Of a stretch of DNA of 64,000 nucleotides, positions 35,990 through 44,436 are shown one piece after another. This DNA is from Anaerolineae bacterium (GTDB taxonomy: Bacteria > Chloroflexota > Anaerolineae > Aggregatilineales > Phototrophicaceae): the NCBI GenBank assembly GCA_020849765.1, contig JADLAY010000055.1, forward strand, positions 1-64,000, in the 5' to 3' direction. The translations under genes were made by a program, and so were the position numbers. The notes beneath the pieces were generated by a model. That model made no database searches. It was not told where the DNA came from and worked only from the letters and a program-made list of their open reading frames with translations. Numbering within the stretch: position 1 is the first letter of the stretch; each line of letters starts with the position of its first letter.

Positions 35990-36304
35990 ATGACCGATCA
36001 GCCGGTGGGCGAAAAGACCGAAGAAGGACTGCGCGAAGCGCTGCGTGTCGTTGTCGACCCTGAAATCGGTATGAACGTGGTCGAGTTGGGTCTGATTCGG
36101 TTCGTCGAAATCGAACCGGAGCGCGCCCACATCAACATGATCATGACGACGCCGTTCTGCCCCTATGCACCTCAACTGCTGGAACAGACGCGCCGCCGCG
36201 CGCAGGAATATCTCGCCCGCCCGACGACGATTGAGATGGGCATGGAGATGTGGGACCCCACGATGATGGAAGAGGGTGTCGCTGACGACTGGGGTCTGTT
36301 CTAG
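35990..36304 (+). CDS. DUF59/MIP18 family protein, SufT/PaaD-like
   Basis: This 104-residue protein has the MIP18 core: LREALRVVVDPEIGMNVVELGLI and MIMTTPFCPYAPQLLEQ, including the conserved DPE and the reactive Cys of TTPFCP. Such proteins mature or deliver Fe-S clusters. The neighbouring suf operon supports that role. Start ATG 35990 has AAGGAGCGG. The C-terminus (EMWDPTMMEEGVADDWGLF) resembles the family's final segment. A terminator follows 77 bp downstream. Confidence 0.88.
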   Translation: MTDQPVGEKTEEGLREALRVVVDPEIGMNVVELGLIRFVEIEPERAHINMIMTTPFCPYAPQLLEQTRRRAQEYLARPTTIEMGMEMWDPTMMEEGVADDWGLF

Positions 36305-36380
36305 GGCACAAAGACGCGATGTCGAACGCCATTCATGCCGCCCGTGCGTAAACGTCGACATCACAAATTGGCAAGTTTAA

Positions 36381-36417
36381 AAGACCTCGCCCGGTTGCCG
36401 GACGAGGTCTTCTTTTT
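36381..36417 (+). terminator. Bidirectional rho-independent terminator
   Basis: AAGACCTCG-c-CCGG / CCGG-a-CGAGGTCTT with loop TTG is followed by TTTTT on the plus strand and TTTTAAA on the minus strand. It serves both the DUF59 gene and the convergent di-haem peroxidase gene. Confidence 0.88.
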
Positions 36418-36473
36418 ACGGGCGGCGGATGCGTGAACGTGCGTCTCGACCGCCTGGGAGGGTGAGCGAACGA

Positions 36474-37472
36474 TCAGTCAACCGGCAGCTGCGGGATGAC
36501 GATTTCGGGCTGCTCACCGGTCAGCGATTCCAGGAAGGCGACGATGAAGTGGACTTCTTCGTCCGTCAGGTCGCGTTTGAGCTGGACACTGCCCATGACG
36601 CGCACGGCATCTTCGAGCGTTTCGGCGCTGCCATCGTGGAAGTAGGGCGCCGTCAGTGCGACGTTGCGCCAGGTTGCCACGCGGAACAGGAATTGATCGG
36701 TCTCGACGCCGGTGACGGTTGCGCGACCGAGGTCGTCGCCATGATTGAACTGCATCAAGGTGCCGAGCGAGAGCATCGGGCCGTTGTGGCAGGCGATGCA
36801 GCCGACCTGAGCGACGATTTCCATGCCGCGCTTGGCATCATCGGAGAGGGCGGTTTCGTCGCCGCGCAGATACCGATCGAGGCCATCGTCGGGCGTAATC
36901 AGCGTGCGCTCGAAGCTGGCGATCGCCTTGGTGATGTTGCCGAAGGTGATCGGGTTTTCTTCGCCGGGGAAGGCGGCCTCGAAGTAGGGCAGATAGCCCT
37001 CGATGGCGGCAATGCGCTCGACTGCCAGGTCGGCAGGTAGCGCCATCTCGACGCCCGCCTGGATGGGGCCTTCAGCCTGTTCTTCCAGGCCAGTCGCGCG
37101 GCCATCCCAGAACTGCAGATTGAAGAACGCGGCATTGAGCACGGTCGGGGCATTGCGCCCGCCGGTCTGGAACTCGTGACCGAGCGACGTCGGCAGACGA
37201 TCGGTGCCGCCCAGGCTCAGGTTGTGGCAGGTATGGCACGAAATGACGCCGCTGGCGGACAGGCGCGGATCGAAGTAGAGCATCTCGCCCAGTTCGACTT
37301 TTTCCGCTGTCATCGGGTTGTCGTCCGGAATCGGCGGCGCGTCAGGCAGCGTCGCGAAAACGCCCTGGGTCACCTGCTCGCGGCCCTCACTATCCTGCGC
37401 GTGGATGATCGCTCCCGTGATCAGAAGCGACGCGCCGACGAGTAACAGCGCTATAAGAATACTTTTCTTCAT
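36474..37472 (-). CDS. Di-haem cytochrome c peroxidase (CcpA/MauG family)
   Basis: This 332-residue exported protein has an N-terminal signal or anchor (about residues 4-25) and two c-type haem motifs, C79-H-T-C-H83 and C225-I-A-C-H229. The CCP pattern includes LGEMLYFDPRLS, HTCHNLSLGGTD, RNAPTVLNAAFFNLQFWDGRA and the second-domain RVATWRNVALTAPYFHDGS. It reduces peroxide outside the membrane with electrons from a small cytochrome. A di-haem relative (MauG) makes cofactor oxidations, so specificity is open. It is transcribed alone. Confidence 0.93.
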   Translation of the reverse strand: MKKSILIALLLVGASLLITGAIIHAQDSEGREQVTQGVFATLPDAPPIPDDNPMTAEKVELGEMLYFDPRLSASGVISCHTCHNLSLGGTDRLPTSLGHEFQTGGRNAPTVLNAAFFNLQFWDGRATGLEEQAEGPIQAGVEMALPADLAVERIAAIEGYLPYFEAAFPGEENPITFGNITKAIASFERTLITPDDGLDRYLRGDETALSDDAKRGMEIVAQVGCIACHNGPMLSLGTLMQFNHGDDLGRATVTGVETDQFLFRVATWRNVALTAPYFHDGSAETLEDAVRVMGSVQLKRDLTDEEVHFIVAFLESLTGEQPEIVIPQLPVD

Positions 37473-37527
37473 GAACGATCTCCCCTTGTGTATTGTGAGT
37501 TGCTGTGAGTAGTGAAGAGGTAGAGTA

Positions 37528-37618
37528 GGAGAATCCGAGATTCTCCAACCTGTCGACTATAGCGAAGGTGGCTATTGATGCAGGTGACAATGATCCTTGA
37601 AGTGTGATAACCTATGTC
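37528..37618. promoter_or_regulatory. Hairpin and dyad upstream of the peroxidase and glycosyltransferase
   Basis: A perfect hairpin GGAGAATC-cga-GATTCTCC (37528-37546) is followed by the dyad TGTGA-taacctatg-TCACA near 37603-37622. The dyad half-sites look CRP/FNR-like, but the spacer is 9 bp, not 6, so it is not a normal CRP site. It is a possible operator for the divergent genes. Confidence 0.35.
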
Positions 37619-37716
37619 ACAACTAAGGAAGTTGTCAGTTGCGAAATATGAGAGGCCGCTCGTATCTATAAAGATATGGCGCCCAGCTAGTCTCCGATGC
37701 AGCCTGATAACATTGC

Positions 37717-39780
37717 ATGTTACGGGAGGCTAACGAGACATTGGGGTATTCAAAAAACCACACAAACGCGGCGCCGGTGCTCACGGTCTGGATGCTGGCT
37801 TTTGCGCTAGCCGGCAGCTACATCTATCTGCTGGTCGTTTTTGTCCTGCAGCATCTCCTTTCCTGCACGCTGGTTGTGCTGGTGTTTCTGCTGCTGGTGA
37901 TTCCCGTCACACTGCTTATCCGGCCTGGCGTTCGGGATACCTGGCGTTATCTGCTGGATTTGCCGCGTTGGCTGGCGCTGACCAGTCTTGCGGTCGTTTT
38001 GCTGGTGGGTGGGCTCGTTTTCGTGGTCATGCCATTTGAGGTGCCGGGGCTGCGCGCTGTGCCCATTCCGCCGTTACTCGAACGGGTGGCCGGGTTTTGC
38101 GCAGTAGCTGGCGCGACCGCTTTTGGTCTGCTGCGGCTACTACTGAAGACGATCGGCACTGCGCGGCCGCTGGTGAGCCGGTTTATCTTCGTCGGCGCGT
38201 TTTTGTCGGCCTACTTAATTGTGGGACTGCTCATTTACGATTCGTACGGCCTTTCGGTAGATGAACGATTCCAGCGCAACCACAGCATCGTGTCGCTGCG
38301 TTATGTATTTCAGCAGCTTGATCCGGCGCTGGCTGAACGCTTTTTCAGCAATCGCGTGGAAGATCTGCACGAGTATCAATTCAACTATTATCCGGTAAGT
38401 TTTCACTTGCCCATTGTCTTGATCGAAACCCTGAACCGCTTTGACAGAGACAGCCGTGTAGTCTGGCTCTTTCGCCATTTGATGACGTTTCTGCTTTTCT
38501 ATGGCGGAGTCATTGCGTTTTATCGTCTGGCTTACGAGAAATTCAAAGACTGGCAGCTGGCGCTGATCGGGGCGGTGATGCTGGTGGGCACGCCGCACAT
38601 CTTCGCGCAGTCATTCTTTAACATCAAAGACGCCGCCTTCTTAGCCGCATTTGCGCTGACTGTGTATGCTGGCTACCGCTACTGGCGCAAGGTGACCGTG
38701 GGCCATGCGGCGTCATTTGGCGCGGTGGTGGCGTTTGCAGCGAATGTCCGTATCGTTGCCGTTTTTCTTATCGTGCCGATTATCGCGCTTATCCTGTTTG
38801 ACGTGCTGCGCAAAGCGCAGCCATTCCGGCGCGCAATGCTCAGCCTAGGGATAATGCTGCTGACCTTCGGCGCGCTGTTCATTCTGCTCTTTCCGGCTTC
38901 ATGGTCTGATCCACTTCGATTCAGTCTCCATGCGCTGCGCACCTTTTCAGATTACACCCTCTGGGATGGGTCGATACTCTACTTGGGTGAATGGATACCA
39001 GGGCAACAGGTTCCCTGGCATTACCTACCGGTGTGGATGGCAATCACTATTCCAGTGCCCTATCTGGCGCTGTTCGCTGTCGGCGCGTTGTCAATAACGG
39101 GAATAGCGCTTAATCATCCGATTCGTCTGCTGTTTGACGACCGCCGTGAAGATGTGCTCTTTTTGTTGATGTTTGTCGCGCCCATCCTCGCCCTTATCGT
39201 CATGGGATCCACCCTGTATACGGATTGGCGGCACGTCTATTTTCTGTACATCCCCTTCTTGCTGGTGGCGCTCCACGGCCTGCGCGAGCTGGCACAGGCA
39301 TACGCCCGACGACCGGCTTATTCGGTTGCTCGCCGGTGGCTGCTGGCGGCCTTTGCTGGCTTCGGTCTTGCTCTGGCTGGCATTTTTGTCTGGATGGCTG
39401 TCAATCACCCGTATCAGTATGTTTACAGAAATCCGCTGATTGTGGATTTGTTTGGTGGCCGCGAAGCCTTTGATAGGGATCTGCTGCGGTCAGCGGCCAG
39501 CCCAGGATTCGAGTACATCGCCCGCTCTGACTCACGGGATAATATTGTCATCTTGGCCGTCAATGGCGCGGACGCGAGCTACATCAGCATTTTGCCGTCA
39601 GACGATCGAAGCCGGCTGCATGTGACCAGTGCGCTGTCCGATGCCGTGGACTATGTGATCAATCTTTATCGAATGCCGGGCTGGCAGCTAGTATCCGATG
39701 AATTCACGTTTGAGCCTGTGCACTCCATAACGGTAGATGGCCTGCCGATCCTGTCGATTTACCGGCCTCATTCCCGATGA
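37717..39780 (+). CDS. GT-C-fold membrane glycosyltransferase (PMT/GT39-like)
   Basis: This 687-residue protein has about 11 hydrophobic segments. The first large loop (about residues 165-235) carries an acidic motif, LSVDERFQRNHS, in the position of the catalytic Asp of protein mannosyltransferase-type enzymes. LVGTPHIFAQSFFNIKDAAFL and TLYTDWRHVYFLYIPFLLVALHGLREL match the dolichyl/polyprenyl-phosphate-sugar transferase pattern, with a small C-terminal extracytoplasmic part. It probably moves a lipid-linked sugar to an envelope acceptor. Codon use is visibly more A+T-rich than the neighbours, suggesting horizontal acquisition. The start may be ATG 37717 or TTG 37741 (GGGAGG upstream of the latter). 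Confidence 0.8.
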   Translation: MLREANETLGYSKNHTNAAPVLTVWMLAFALAGSYIYLLVVFVLQHLLSCTLVVLVFLLLVIPVTLLIRPGVRDTWRYLLDLPRWLALTSLAVVLLVGGLVFVVMPFEVPGLRAVPIPPLLERVAGFCAVAGATAFGLLRLLLKTIGTARPLVSRFIFVGAFLSAYLIVGLLIYDSYGLSVDERFQRNHSIVSLRYVFQQLDPALAERFFSNRVEDLHEYQFNYYPVSFHLPIVLIETLNRFDRDSRVVWLFRHLMTFLLFYGGVIAFYRLAYEKFKDWQLALIGAVMLVGTPHIFAQSFFNIKDAAFLAAFALTVYAGYRYWRKVTVGHAASFGAVVAFAANVRIVAVFLIVPIIALILFDVLRKAQPFRRAMLSLGIMLLTFGALFILLFPASWSDPLRFSLHALRTFSDYTLWDGSILYLGEWIPGQQVPWHYLPVWMAITIPVPYLALFAVGALSITGIALNHPIRLLFDDRREDVLFLLMFVAPILALIVMGSTLYTDWRHVYFLYIPFLLVALHGLRELAQAYARRPAYSVARRWLLAAFAGFGLALAGIFVWMAVNHPYQYVYRNPLIVDLFGGREAFDRDLLRSAASPGFEYIARSDSRDNIVILAVNGADASYISILPSDDRSRLHVTSALSDAVDYVINLYRMPGWQLVSDEFTFEPVHSITVDGLPILSIYRPHSR

Positions 39781-39874
39781 ACCCAGGGCACTGTTGCGCT
39801 GCGAACTGATCCTTGTGGGATTTCCGGCAGCGTGCGTCGGCGAACAGGGAATGTGGAGCCTTCAGGCGGTCACG

Positions 39875-41287
39875 TCAGTCGTACTGCGATGCCTTGAGCG
39901 CGTCGATGGCGGCCTCAGTTTCGCGAAGCAGAGGGGTGTTGGCGGGATGAGTCCGTTCCAGCAGGGCGCGCAGCGGGCGGACGGCGCGCGGGCTGCCCTG
40001 GTTGCGCAGCGCCAGCACGAGATAGTGCAGCTCGACTGCCTGCGTCTCTTTTTCCAGCTCGCGGATCAACGGGTCGACCGCCTGGGCATTCTTGAGCGTG
40101 GCGAACAGCTCGATGGTGCCGCGCCGCACCCAACCGGCGTCGTTGGCCAGCCGCTCGATCAGCACGCGCACCGACTCCGGATCGCCGAGCTTGCTCAGGC
40201 CGATGAGGGCGGAGAAGCGCAGACGGTCATCGTCAGTGTGGGCGAGCTGCGTCAGCAGCGGACGCGCGCGCCGGTCGCCGATCGCGCCGAGGATTTCCGC
40301 CGCGCGGGCGCGCAGGGGCATCGGCTGCTTCGCGTTGTCGAGGATCTCCAACAGATAGTCGACGGCCTCGCTGACGTTGTCCAGCCTCGCCAGCGCTTCG
40401 GAGGCGAAGGTTTGCGACGGCATCTCGATCAGCAGTTGCAGCAGCGGCTCGAGGGCGCGCCCGTCGCCGGTGGCGCCGAGCACACTGGCAGCGCAGGCGC
40501 GCACCCATTTGTCCGGATCTTTCAGCAGGCGCAGGCAGTCGTCGATCACCTGCCGATCCGGCATCTGCTCGAAGGCTTGCAGGACGGCGATCTTGTGCGA
40601 GGGCGTCGTTGCCTGGCGCAGGATCGTCAGCAGCGGGCCGATGATGCGCCGGTCGCCGGACTGGCGGAGCGTGATGGCGACGCTGTTGCGCACACTCTCA
40701 TCCGGGTCGTCGGCCAGCGGGGCGAGCGCCTCGACGATCCGATCGCGCGCCTCGGACTCGACACCCCAGTGCAGGTACCAGGCCGCGCGTGAGCGCACAT
40801 GTGCTCTGGGGTCGCCCAACGAAGCGATCAGCCGGTCGGTCGAGAGGTTGCCTTGCTGTTCGAGCTTGGCTGCGACCTCGTCGGCGAGTTGTTCGTCGCC
40901 CGGCTCCGCGCTGTAGAGCAGGATGGTGTAGAGCAGGTCGAGCACCTGCGGTCCGCCGAGGTCCGCCAGCAGCCAACAAACGGGTACCGCGCGAAAGCCT
41001 GCGGACTGGCTGAACGACTCCACCAGCGTCGGGACGGCGGCGTCGCCCATCGTCCGCAGCAGCGCCAACGCCGCGCCGTAGGCCTTGCTCTCTTGAGCGT
41101 CGATGGTGTCGATCAGCCGGTTCAGCCTGGCTTCCGTGGACGTGTCTATCGGTTCGGTATCTGCGCTCGTATCCGGGTGGGCCGCGCGCCAAAGGAGTTT
41201 CTTCATCAAGGACAGTACTTTCGCGTCAGGACGCATCGGCAGCGTGAAAGGGCTGTTAGCGGCGACAGGTACTCTTTTGGTTAACAT
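39875..41287 (-). CDS. HEAT-repeat (PBS-lyase-like) protein
   Basis: The 470 residues form about a dozen helical repeats such as LIASLGDPRAHVRSRAAWYL, LAPLADDPDESVRNSVAITL and LLKDPDKWVRACAASVLGATGD, typical of HEAT_2/PBS-lyase repeats that make a curved protein-binding surface. No catalytic residues and no signal peptide are seen. Start could also be ATG 41206 (MKKLLW); neither has a clear ribosome-binding site. It is probably a cytoplasmic scaffold. Confidence 0.85.
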   Translation of the reverse strand: MLTKRVPVAANSPFTLPMRPDAKVLSLMKKLLWRAAHPDTSADTEPIDTSTEARLNRLIDTIDAQESKAYGAALALLRTMGDAAVPTLVESFSQSAGFRAVPVCWLLADLGGPQVLDLLYTILLYSAEPGDEQLADEVAAKLEQQGNLSTDRLIASLGDPRAHVRSRAAWYLHWGVESEARDRIVEALAPLADDPDESVRNSVAITLRQSGDRRIIGPLLTILRQATTPSHKIAVLQAFEQMPDRQVIDDCLRLLKDPDKWVRACAASVLGATGDGRALEPLLQLLIEMPSQTFASEALARLDNVSEAVDYLLEILDNAKQPMPLRARAAEILGAIGDRRARPLLTQLAHTDDDRLRFSALIGLSKLGDPESVRVLIERLANDAGWVRRGTIELFATLKNAQAVDPLIRELEKETQAVELHYLVLALRNQGSPRAVRPLRALLERTHPANTPLLRETEAAIDALKASQYD

Positions 41288-41912
41288 CAGGCTAGCTCTG
41301 AATTCTGAGTTTATCGAATCACAATTCTCTCTCCATCGTTCAACTCTACCATCTTGTCGTTCATTATTTCGTTAATTTTCGTTGAAATTTATGGGCAAAA
41401 TGGTGTCGCGGACGCCAAATGCGGGGGGAGAGTTGACCGTGCGCCTGCTTCGGAAGGGGGCTGCGTCCGAGTCCCTGACTCCGCCGACGGCTAAAGCTCG
41501 GCGGCACGCTATCGGCTGAGACAGCGCGTTCATCCGGAAAGGTCCCGCGCCCTAAGCTAACAGCAATAGCCTTCTTCCACTCACCCCTCATTACTCGTTA
41601 CTCCTCACCGGAATCCTTACTGATGGAGAAACCAGTTCAAATTGACATGATTCATGCCTGCGCTCGCCGGACGTTGAAACGCCCGGCTAACCGAAATCAA
41701 GCGCACTCAAGGCGCTGGAAAACAGCCCGTCAAAGCGCCGATCAAGCCAATCCTAATCGTTCGATCCATGAGCACTGAGCACCGAGCACGGAGTACCCTT
41801 TCTCCCCAAACTCAGAACCCAATACCCGGAACCCATGCACCGCCCCCTTGACTTCGAGCGCACTCGAAGTTGTAGATTGGGAGGATGTGCGTCGGCATAA
41901 GGAGAAATCGAC
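41288..41912. other. Repeat-filled spacer
   Basis: The 625 bp hold a hairpin CCGCCGA-cggctaaagc-TCGGCGG (41481-41504), a stretch of CACTCACCCC / CTCATTACTCG words in 7-bp phase near 41580-41610, a third copy of the repeat core (41623-41780) and further heptamers (about 41757-41835). Only the last ~30 bp (AGGAGAAATCG) belong to the next gene. Confidence 0.65.
41623..41780 (-). repeat. Third copy of the dispersed repeat core
   Basis: In the same orientation as the arm at 2899-3262: GATGGAGAAACCAGTTCAAA, CATGATTCATGCCTGCGCTC, the GACGTTGAAACGCCCGGC hairpin, GCGCTGGAAAACAGCCCGTC and CGTTCGATCCATGAGCAC. About 150 bp agree at roughly nine in ten positions. This shows the core is a dispersed family, not a one-off inversion. 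Confidence 0.8.
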
Positions 41913-42893
41913 ATGAACAAGCGTCAACTGGGACGATCGGGCATTGAAGTTTCGCCGCTGGGGATGGGCTGCTGGGCCATCGGTGGCCCGTGGCGGTTTC
42001 TGGATGCGCAGGCCGGGTGGGGCGAAGTCGACGACGCCGAGTCGATCCGCGCGATCCACGCCGCACTCGATAACGGCATCAACCTGGTCGACACGGCGGC
42101 CAATTATGGCACCGGCCACAGCGAGCGCATCCTGGCGCAAGCGCTGGCCGGTCGCCGCGACCAGGTTGTGATCGCGACCAAGTTCGGGTTCAACGTGGAC
42201 GAGGCGGCCAGGCGCGTCAGTCGCTACGCGCGGCCGGAGGACGTGATCTCTAACGTGCGCGCGGAGTGCGAGGCCAGCCTGCGCCGCCTGAACACGGACG
42301 TGATCGACCTGTACCAACTGCATGTGTGGGACTATCCGCTGGAGCACGCCGTCGAACTGCGGGAGGCGTTGGAAGCGCTCGTGCGCGAGGGCAAGATCCG
42401 CGCCTACGGCTGGAGCACCGACTCGGTCGAGGCGGCGCGCCTGTTCGCCGAGGGCGAGCACTGCGCCGCCATCCAGCACGATCTGAACGTGGTCAAGGAT
42501 GCGCCGGACATGCTGGCCCTGTGCGCGCAGATGAACCTGGCGAGCGTCAATCGCAGCCCGCTGGCGCGCGGTGCACTGACCGGCAAGTACAGCAAGGCGA
42601 CGACTTTCGACGAGAACGACGTGCGCCGCGATCAGTGGTCGATGGACACCTTCTTCGCCCCGGCGCTGGAACATCTGGACGCGCTGCGTGACATCCTCAC
42701 GAGCGGTGGACGCACGCTGGCGCAGGGGGCGCTGGCCTGGATCTGGGCGCGCAGCGAACTGACGGTTCCGATTCCGGGCATTCGCACCGTCGCCCAGGCC
42801 AAGGAGAACGCAGGCGCCATGCGCCTTGGGCCGCTGACCGGCAACCAAATGCGCGAGATCGACGCGCTGGTCGGCGCAGGGGTGAGCGGCTGA
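41913..42893 (+). CDS. Aldo/keto reductase
   Basis: This 326-residue barrel oxidoreductase has the tetrad D60/Y65 (DTAANY), K90 (IATKFG) and H137 (YQLHVWD). The cofactor segment VPIPGIRTVAQAKENAGA is present. The ATG follows ATAAGGAGAAATCG. It is likely NADPH-dependent with an unknown substrate. It is divergent in sequence from the 15470 family member, so this is probably not a recent duplication. Confidence 0.92.
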   Translation: MNKRQLGRSGIEVSPLGMGCWAIGGPWRFLDAQAGWGEVDDAESIRAIHAALDNGINLVDTAANYGTGHSERILAQALAGRRDQVVIATKFGFNVDEAARRVSRYARPEDVISNVRAECEASLRRLNTDVIDLYQLHVWDYPLEHAVELREALEALVREGKIRAYGWSTDSVEAARLFAEGEHCAAIQHDLNVVKDAPDMLALCAQMNLASVNRSPLARGALTGKYSKATTFDENDVRRDQWSMDTFFAPALEHLDALRDILTSGGRTLAQGALAWIWARSELTVPIPGIRTVAQAKENAGAMRLGPLTGNQMREIDALVGAGVSG

Positions 42894-43043
42894 TACTGCG
42901 AACGAACAGATGGCCTAGCCATTGGTATTGGCGCGTCAGGTCGCAAAAGCGGGTAGAGTCGGATTTCGCGTGGGGCGCTCGCTGGGCGCCTCATCCGTCA
43001 ACACCTTCATCGCATCGTCTCACAAGCATTATGGAGCATTGTC

Positions 43044-43928
43044 ATGCGGATTAGCTTGCAACTGCCGGTGTTCAAGTATCCTGGCGGCGCGCCCGTGATT
43101 GGCCCGACGCTCAAGACCATCGCCCAGACCGCCGACGCGGGCGGCTTCTACAGCCTGTGGGTAATGGATCATTTCTTCCAACTCGGCGGCTGGGCAGGGC
43201 CGGACGAGGACCCGATGCTGGAGGGCTACAGCACGCTCTCCTACCTCGCCGGGTTGACGGAGCGGGTCAAGCTGGGCACGCTGGTGACGGGCGTCATCTA
43301 CCGCTATCCGGCGGTGCTGGTCAAGACGGCCACGACGCTCGACGTGCTCAGCGGCGGACGCGCCTACCTGGGCATCGGCGCGGCCTGGTACGAGCACGAA
43401 GCGAAATCGCTCGGCATCCCTTATCCGCCGACGAAAGAGCGCTTCGAACTGCTGGAAGACGCGCTGCGGCTGGCGCACCACATGTGGCAGGGCGATCGCT
43501 CGGTCTTCGACGGTGCGCACGTTCACGCCGAGATGCCGATCTGCAATCCGCAGCCGCTCAGCCAGCCGCATCCGCCGATCCTGATCGGCGGCATGGGCGA
43601 GCGCAAGACGCTTCGCTTCGCCGCGCAGTACTGTGATGCGATCAACTTCTTCGCCCGCACCGGCGCAGAGACGCTGACGCAGAAGCTCGACGTGCTGCGC
43701 GAGCACTGTGATGCTGTCGGACGCGACTACGATACGATCGAGAAGACCGTCCTCGACACCGTTCACCTCGCGCCGGGCCACATGAGCGCCGCCGATGTAA
43801 TCACGGCGTGCGAGGAGCTGGCGGGCCTCGGCTTCACGCACGTGATCGTCAACATGCCGAACGTCCACGAGATTACGCCGGTCGAAACGATGGTGAATGA
43901 GGTCATTCCGGCGGTAGCCGAATTCTAG
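43044..43928 (+). CDS. LLM-class F420-dependent oxidoreductase
   Basis: This 294-residue luciferase-like barrel carries LWVMDHFFQ, LGTLVTGVIYRYPAVLVKTATTLDVLSGGRAYLGIGAAWYEHE, which is the F420/FMN-binding pattern of the LLM family, and PPILIGGMGERKTLRFAAQYCDAINFF. It oxidises or reduces small organic substrates using F420 (preferred by these signatures) or FMN. Start ATG at 43044. A long gap follows, so it may be a single-gene unit. Confidence 0.9.
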   Translation: MRISLQLPVFKYPGGAPVIGPTLKTIAQTADAGGFYSLWVMDHFFQLGGWAGPDEDPMLEGYSTLSYLAGLTERVKLGTLVTGVIYRYPAVLVKTATTLDVLSGGRAYLGIGAAWYEHEAKSLGIPYPPTKERFELLEDALRLAHHMWQGDRSVFDGAHVHAEMPICNPQPLSQPHPPILIGGMGERKTLRFAAQYCDAINFFARTGAETLTQKLDVLREHCDAVGRDYDTIEKTVLDTVHLAPGHMSAADVITACEELAGLGFTHVIVNMPNVHEITPVETMVNEVIPAVAEF

Positions 43929-44363
43929 TGCTCAGTGCTCAGTGCTCGGTACTCGGTGCTCAGTGAGAATTCAGGTGATGAGTAACGAGTGATGAGGGGT
44001 GAGTGGAAGAATGTTTCCGCCGTTCGCGTCAGGTCACTAGACCGTGGCGAATGAGCGGCCTGTCGTCATCTCATCCCCAATGTATGCCGGCCGGGTCAAA
44101 GCCTGCACAGTAGGCTTCCCGCCCGAACTGCTAGCCAGGCGGCTTACAGCCCCTGGCGGTGCCTAGCCGACGGGTTCACCCGTTGGCGGGCGCCGGGTTC
44201 TAGGGCTTCAGTGCTCGGTGACTAGTTGGGGCGGTTCACTCACCCCCCGATCAGCCATCTTCCAGATGGCTTCCAGAATCTGCCAGCCCGACCGTTCGAC
44301 GGTCGGGCGGTGTATCTGTTGTGCCAGCGCGTAATGTTTGACGATCCATTAAGATTCCCCGGC
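43929..44363. other. Repeat-rich spacer: heptamer array and four hairpins
   Basis: A clean heptamer run (GTGCTCA, GTGCTCA, GTGCTCG, GTACTCG, GTGCTCA ... GATGAGT, AACGAGT, GATGAGG, GGTGAGT) spans about 43930-44007. Then come hairpins at 44134-44157, 44166-44187, 44253-44271 and 44286-44308. Each of the first two is preceded by TA and reads GCC...GGC. No gene was found. Confidence 0.7.
44134..44308. repeat. Group of four GCC...GGC hairpins
   Basis: GCCAGG-c-GGCT-taca-AGCC-c-CCTGGC (44134-44157), GCCGACGGG-ttca-CCCGTTGGC (44166-44187, with one G-T pair), AGCCATCT-tcc-AGATGGCT (44253-44271) and GCCCGACCGT-tcg-ACGGTCGGGC (44286-44308). None has a T-tract. Stems differ but every one is self-complementary. 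Confidence 0.85.
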
Positions 44364-44392
44364 TTGACAGCCCGACGAATCGCCTTTATTAT
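44364..44392 (+). promoter_or_regulatory. padR promoter
   Basis: TTGACA (44364-44369), 17-bp spacer, TATTAT (44387-44392): the best sigma-70 match in the window. It is followed at once by the operator, so binding there would block initiation. Confidence 0.85.
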
Positions 44393-44393
44393 G

Positions 44394-44419
44394 ACGGTTA
44401 CGGATATATCCACAACCGT
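44394..44419. promoter_or_regulatory. Probable PadR operator
   Basis: Outer half-sites ACGGTT / AACCGT surround an inner perfect palindrome GGATATATCC; only two inner base pairs break symmetry across 26 bp. It covers +1 of the padR promoter, as expected for autorepression. Confidence 0.75.
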
Positions 44420-44436
44420 TATATGTGAGGTGAATA

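Noticed and set aside
37603..37622. CRP-type site TGTGA...TCACA.
   Set aside because: The spacer is 9 bp instead of 6, so a normal CRP dimer would not fit. Listed only as a generic dyad.
44286..44308. Terminator for the LLM oxidoreductase.
   Set aside because: A perfect 10-bp hairpin but with no T-tract, over 350 bp past the stop; better grouped with the spacer hairpin family.
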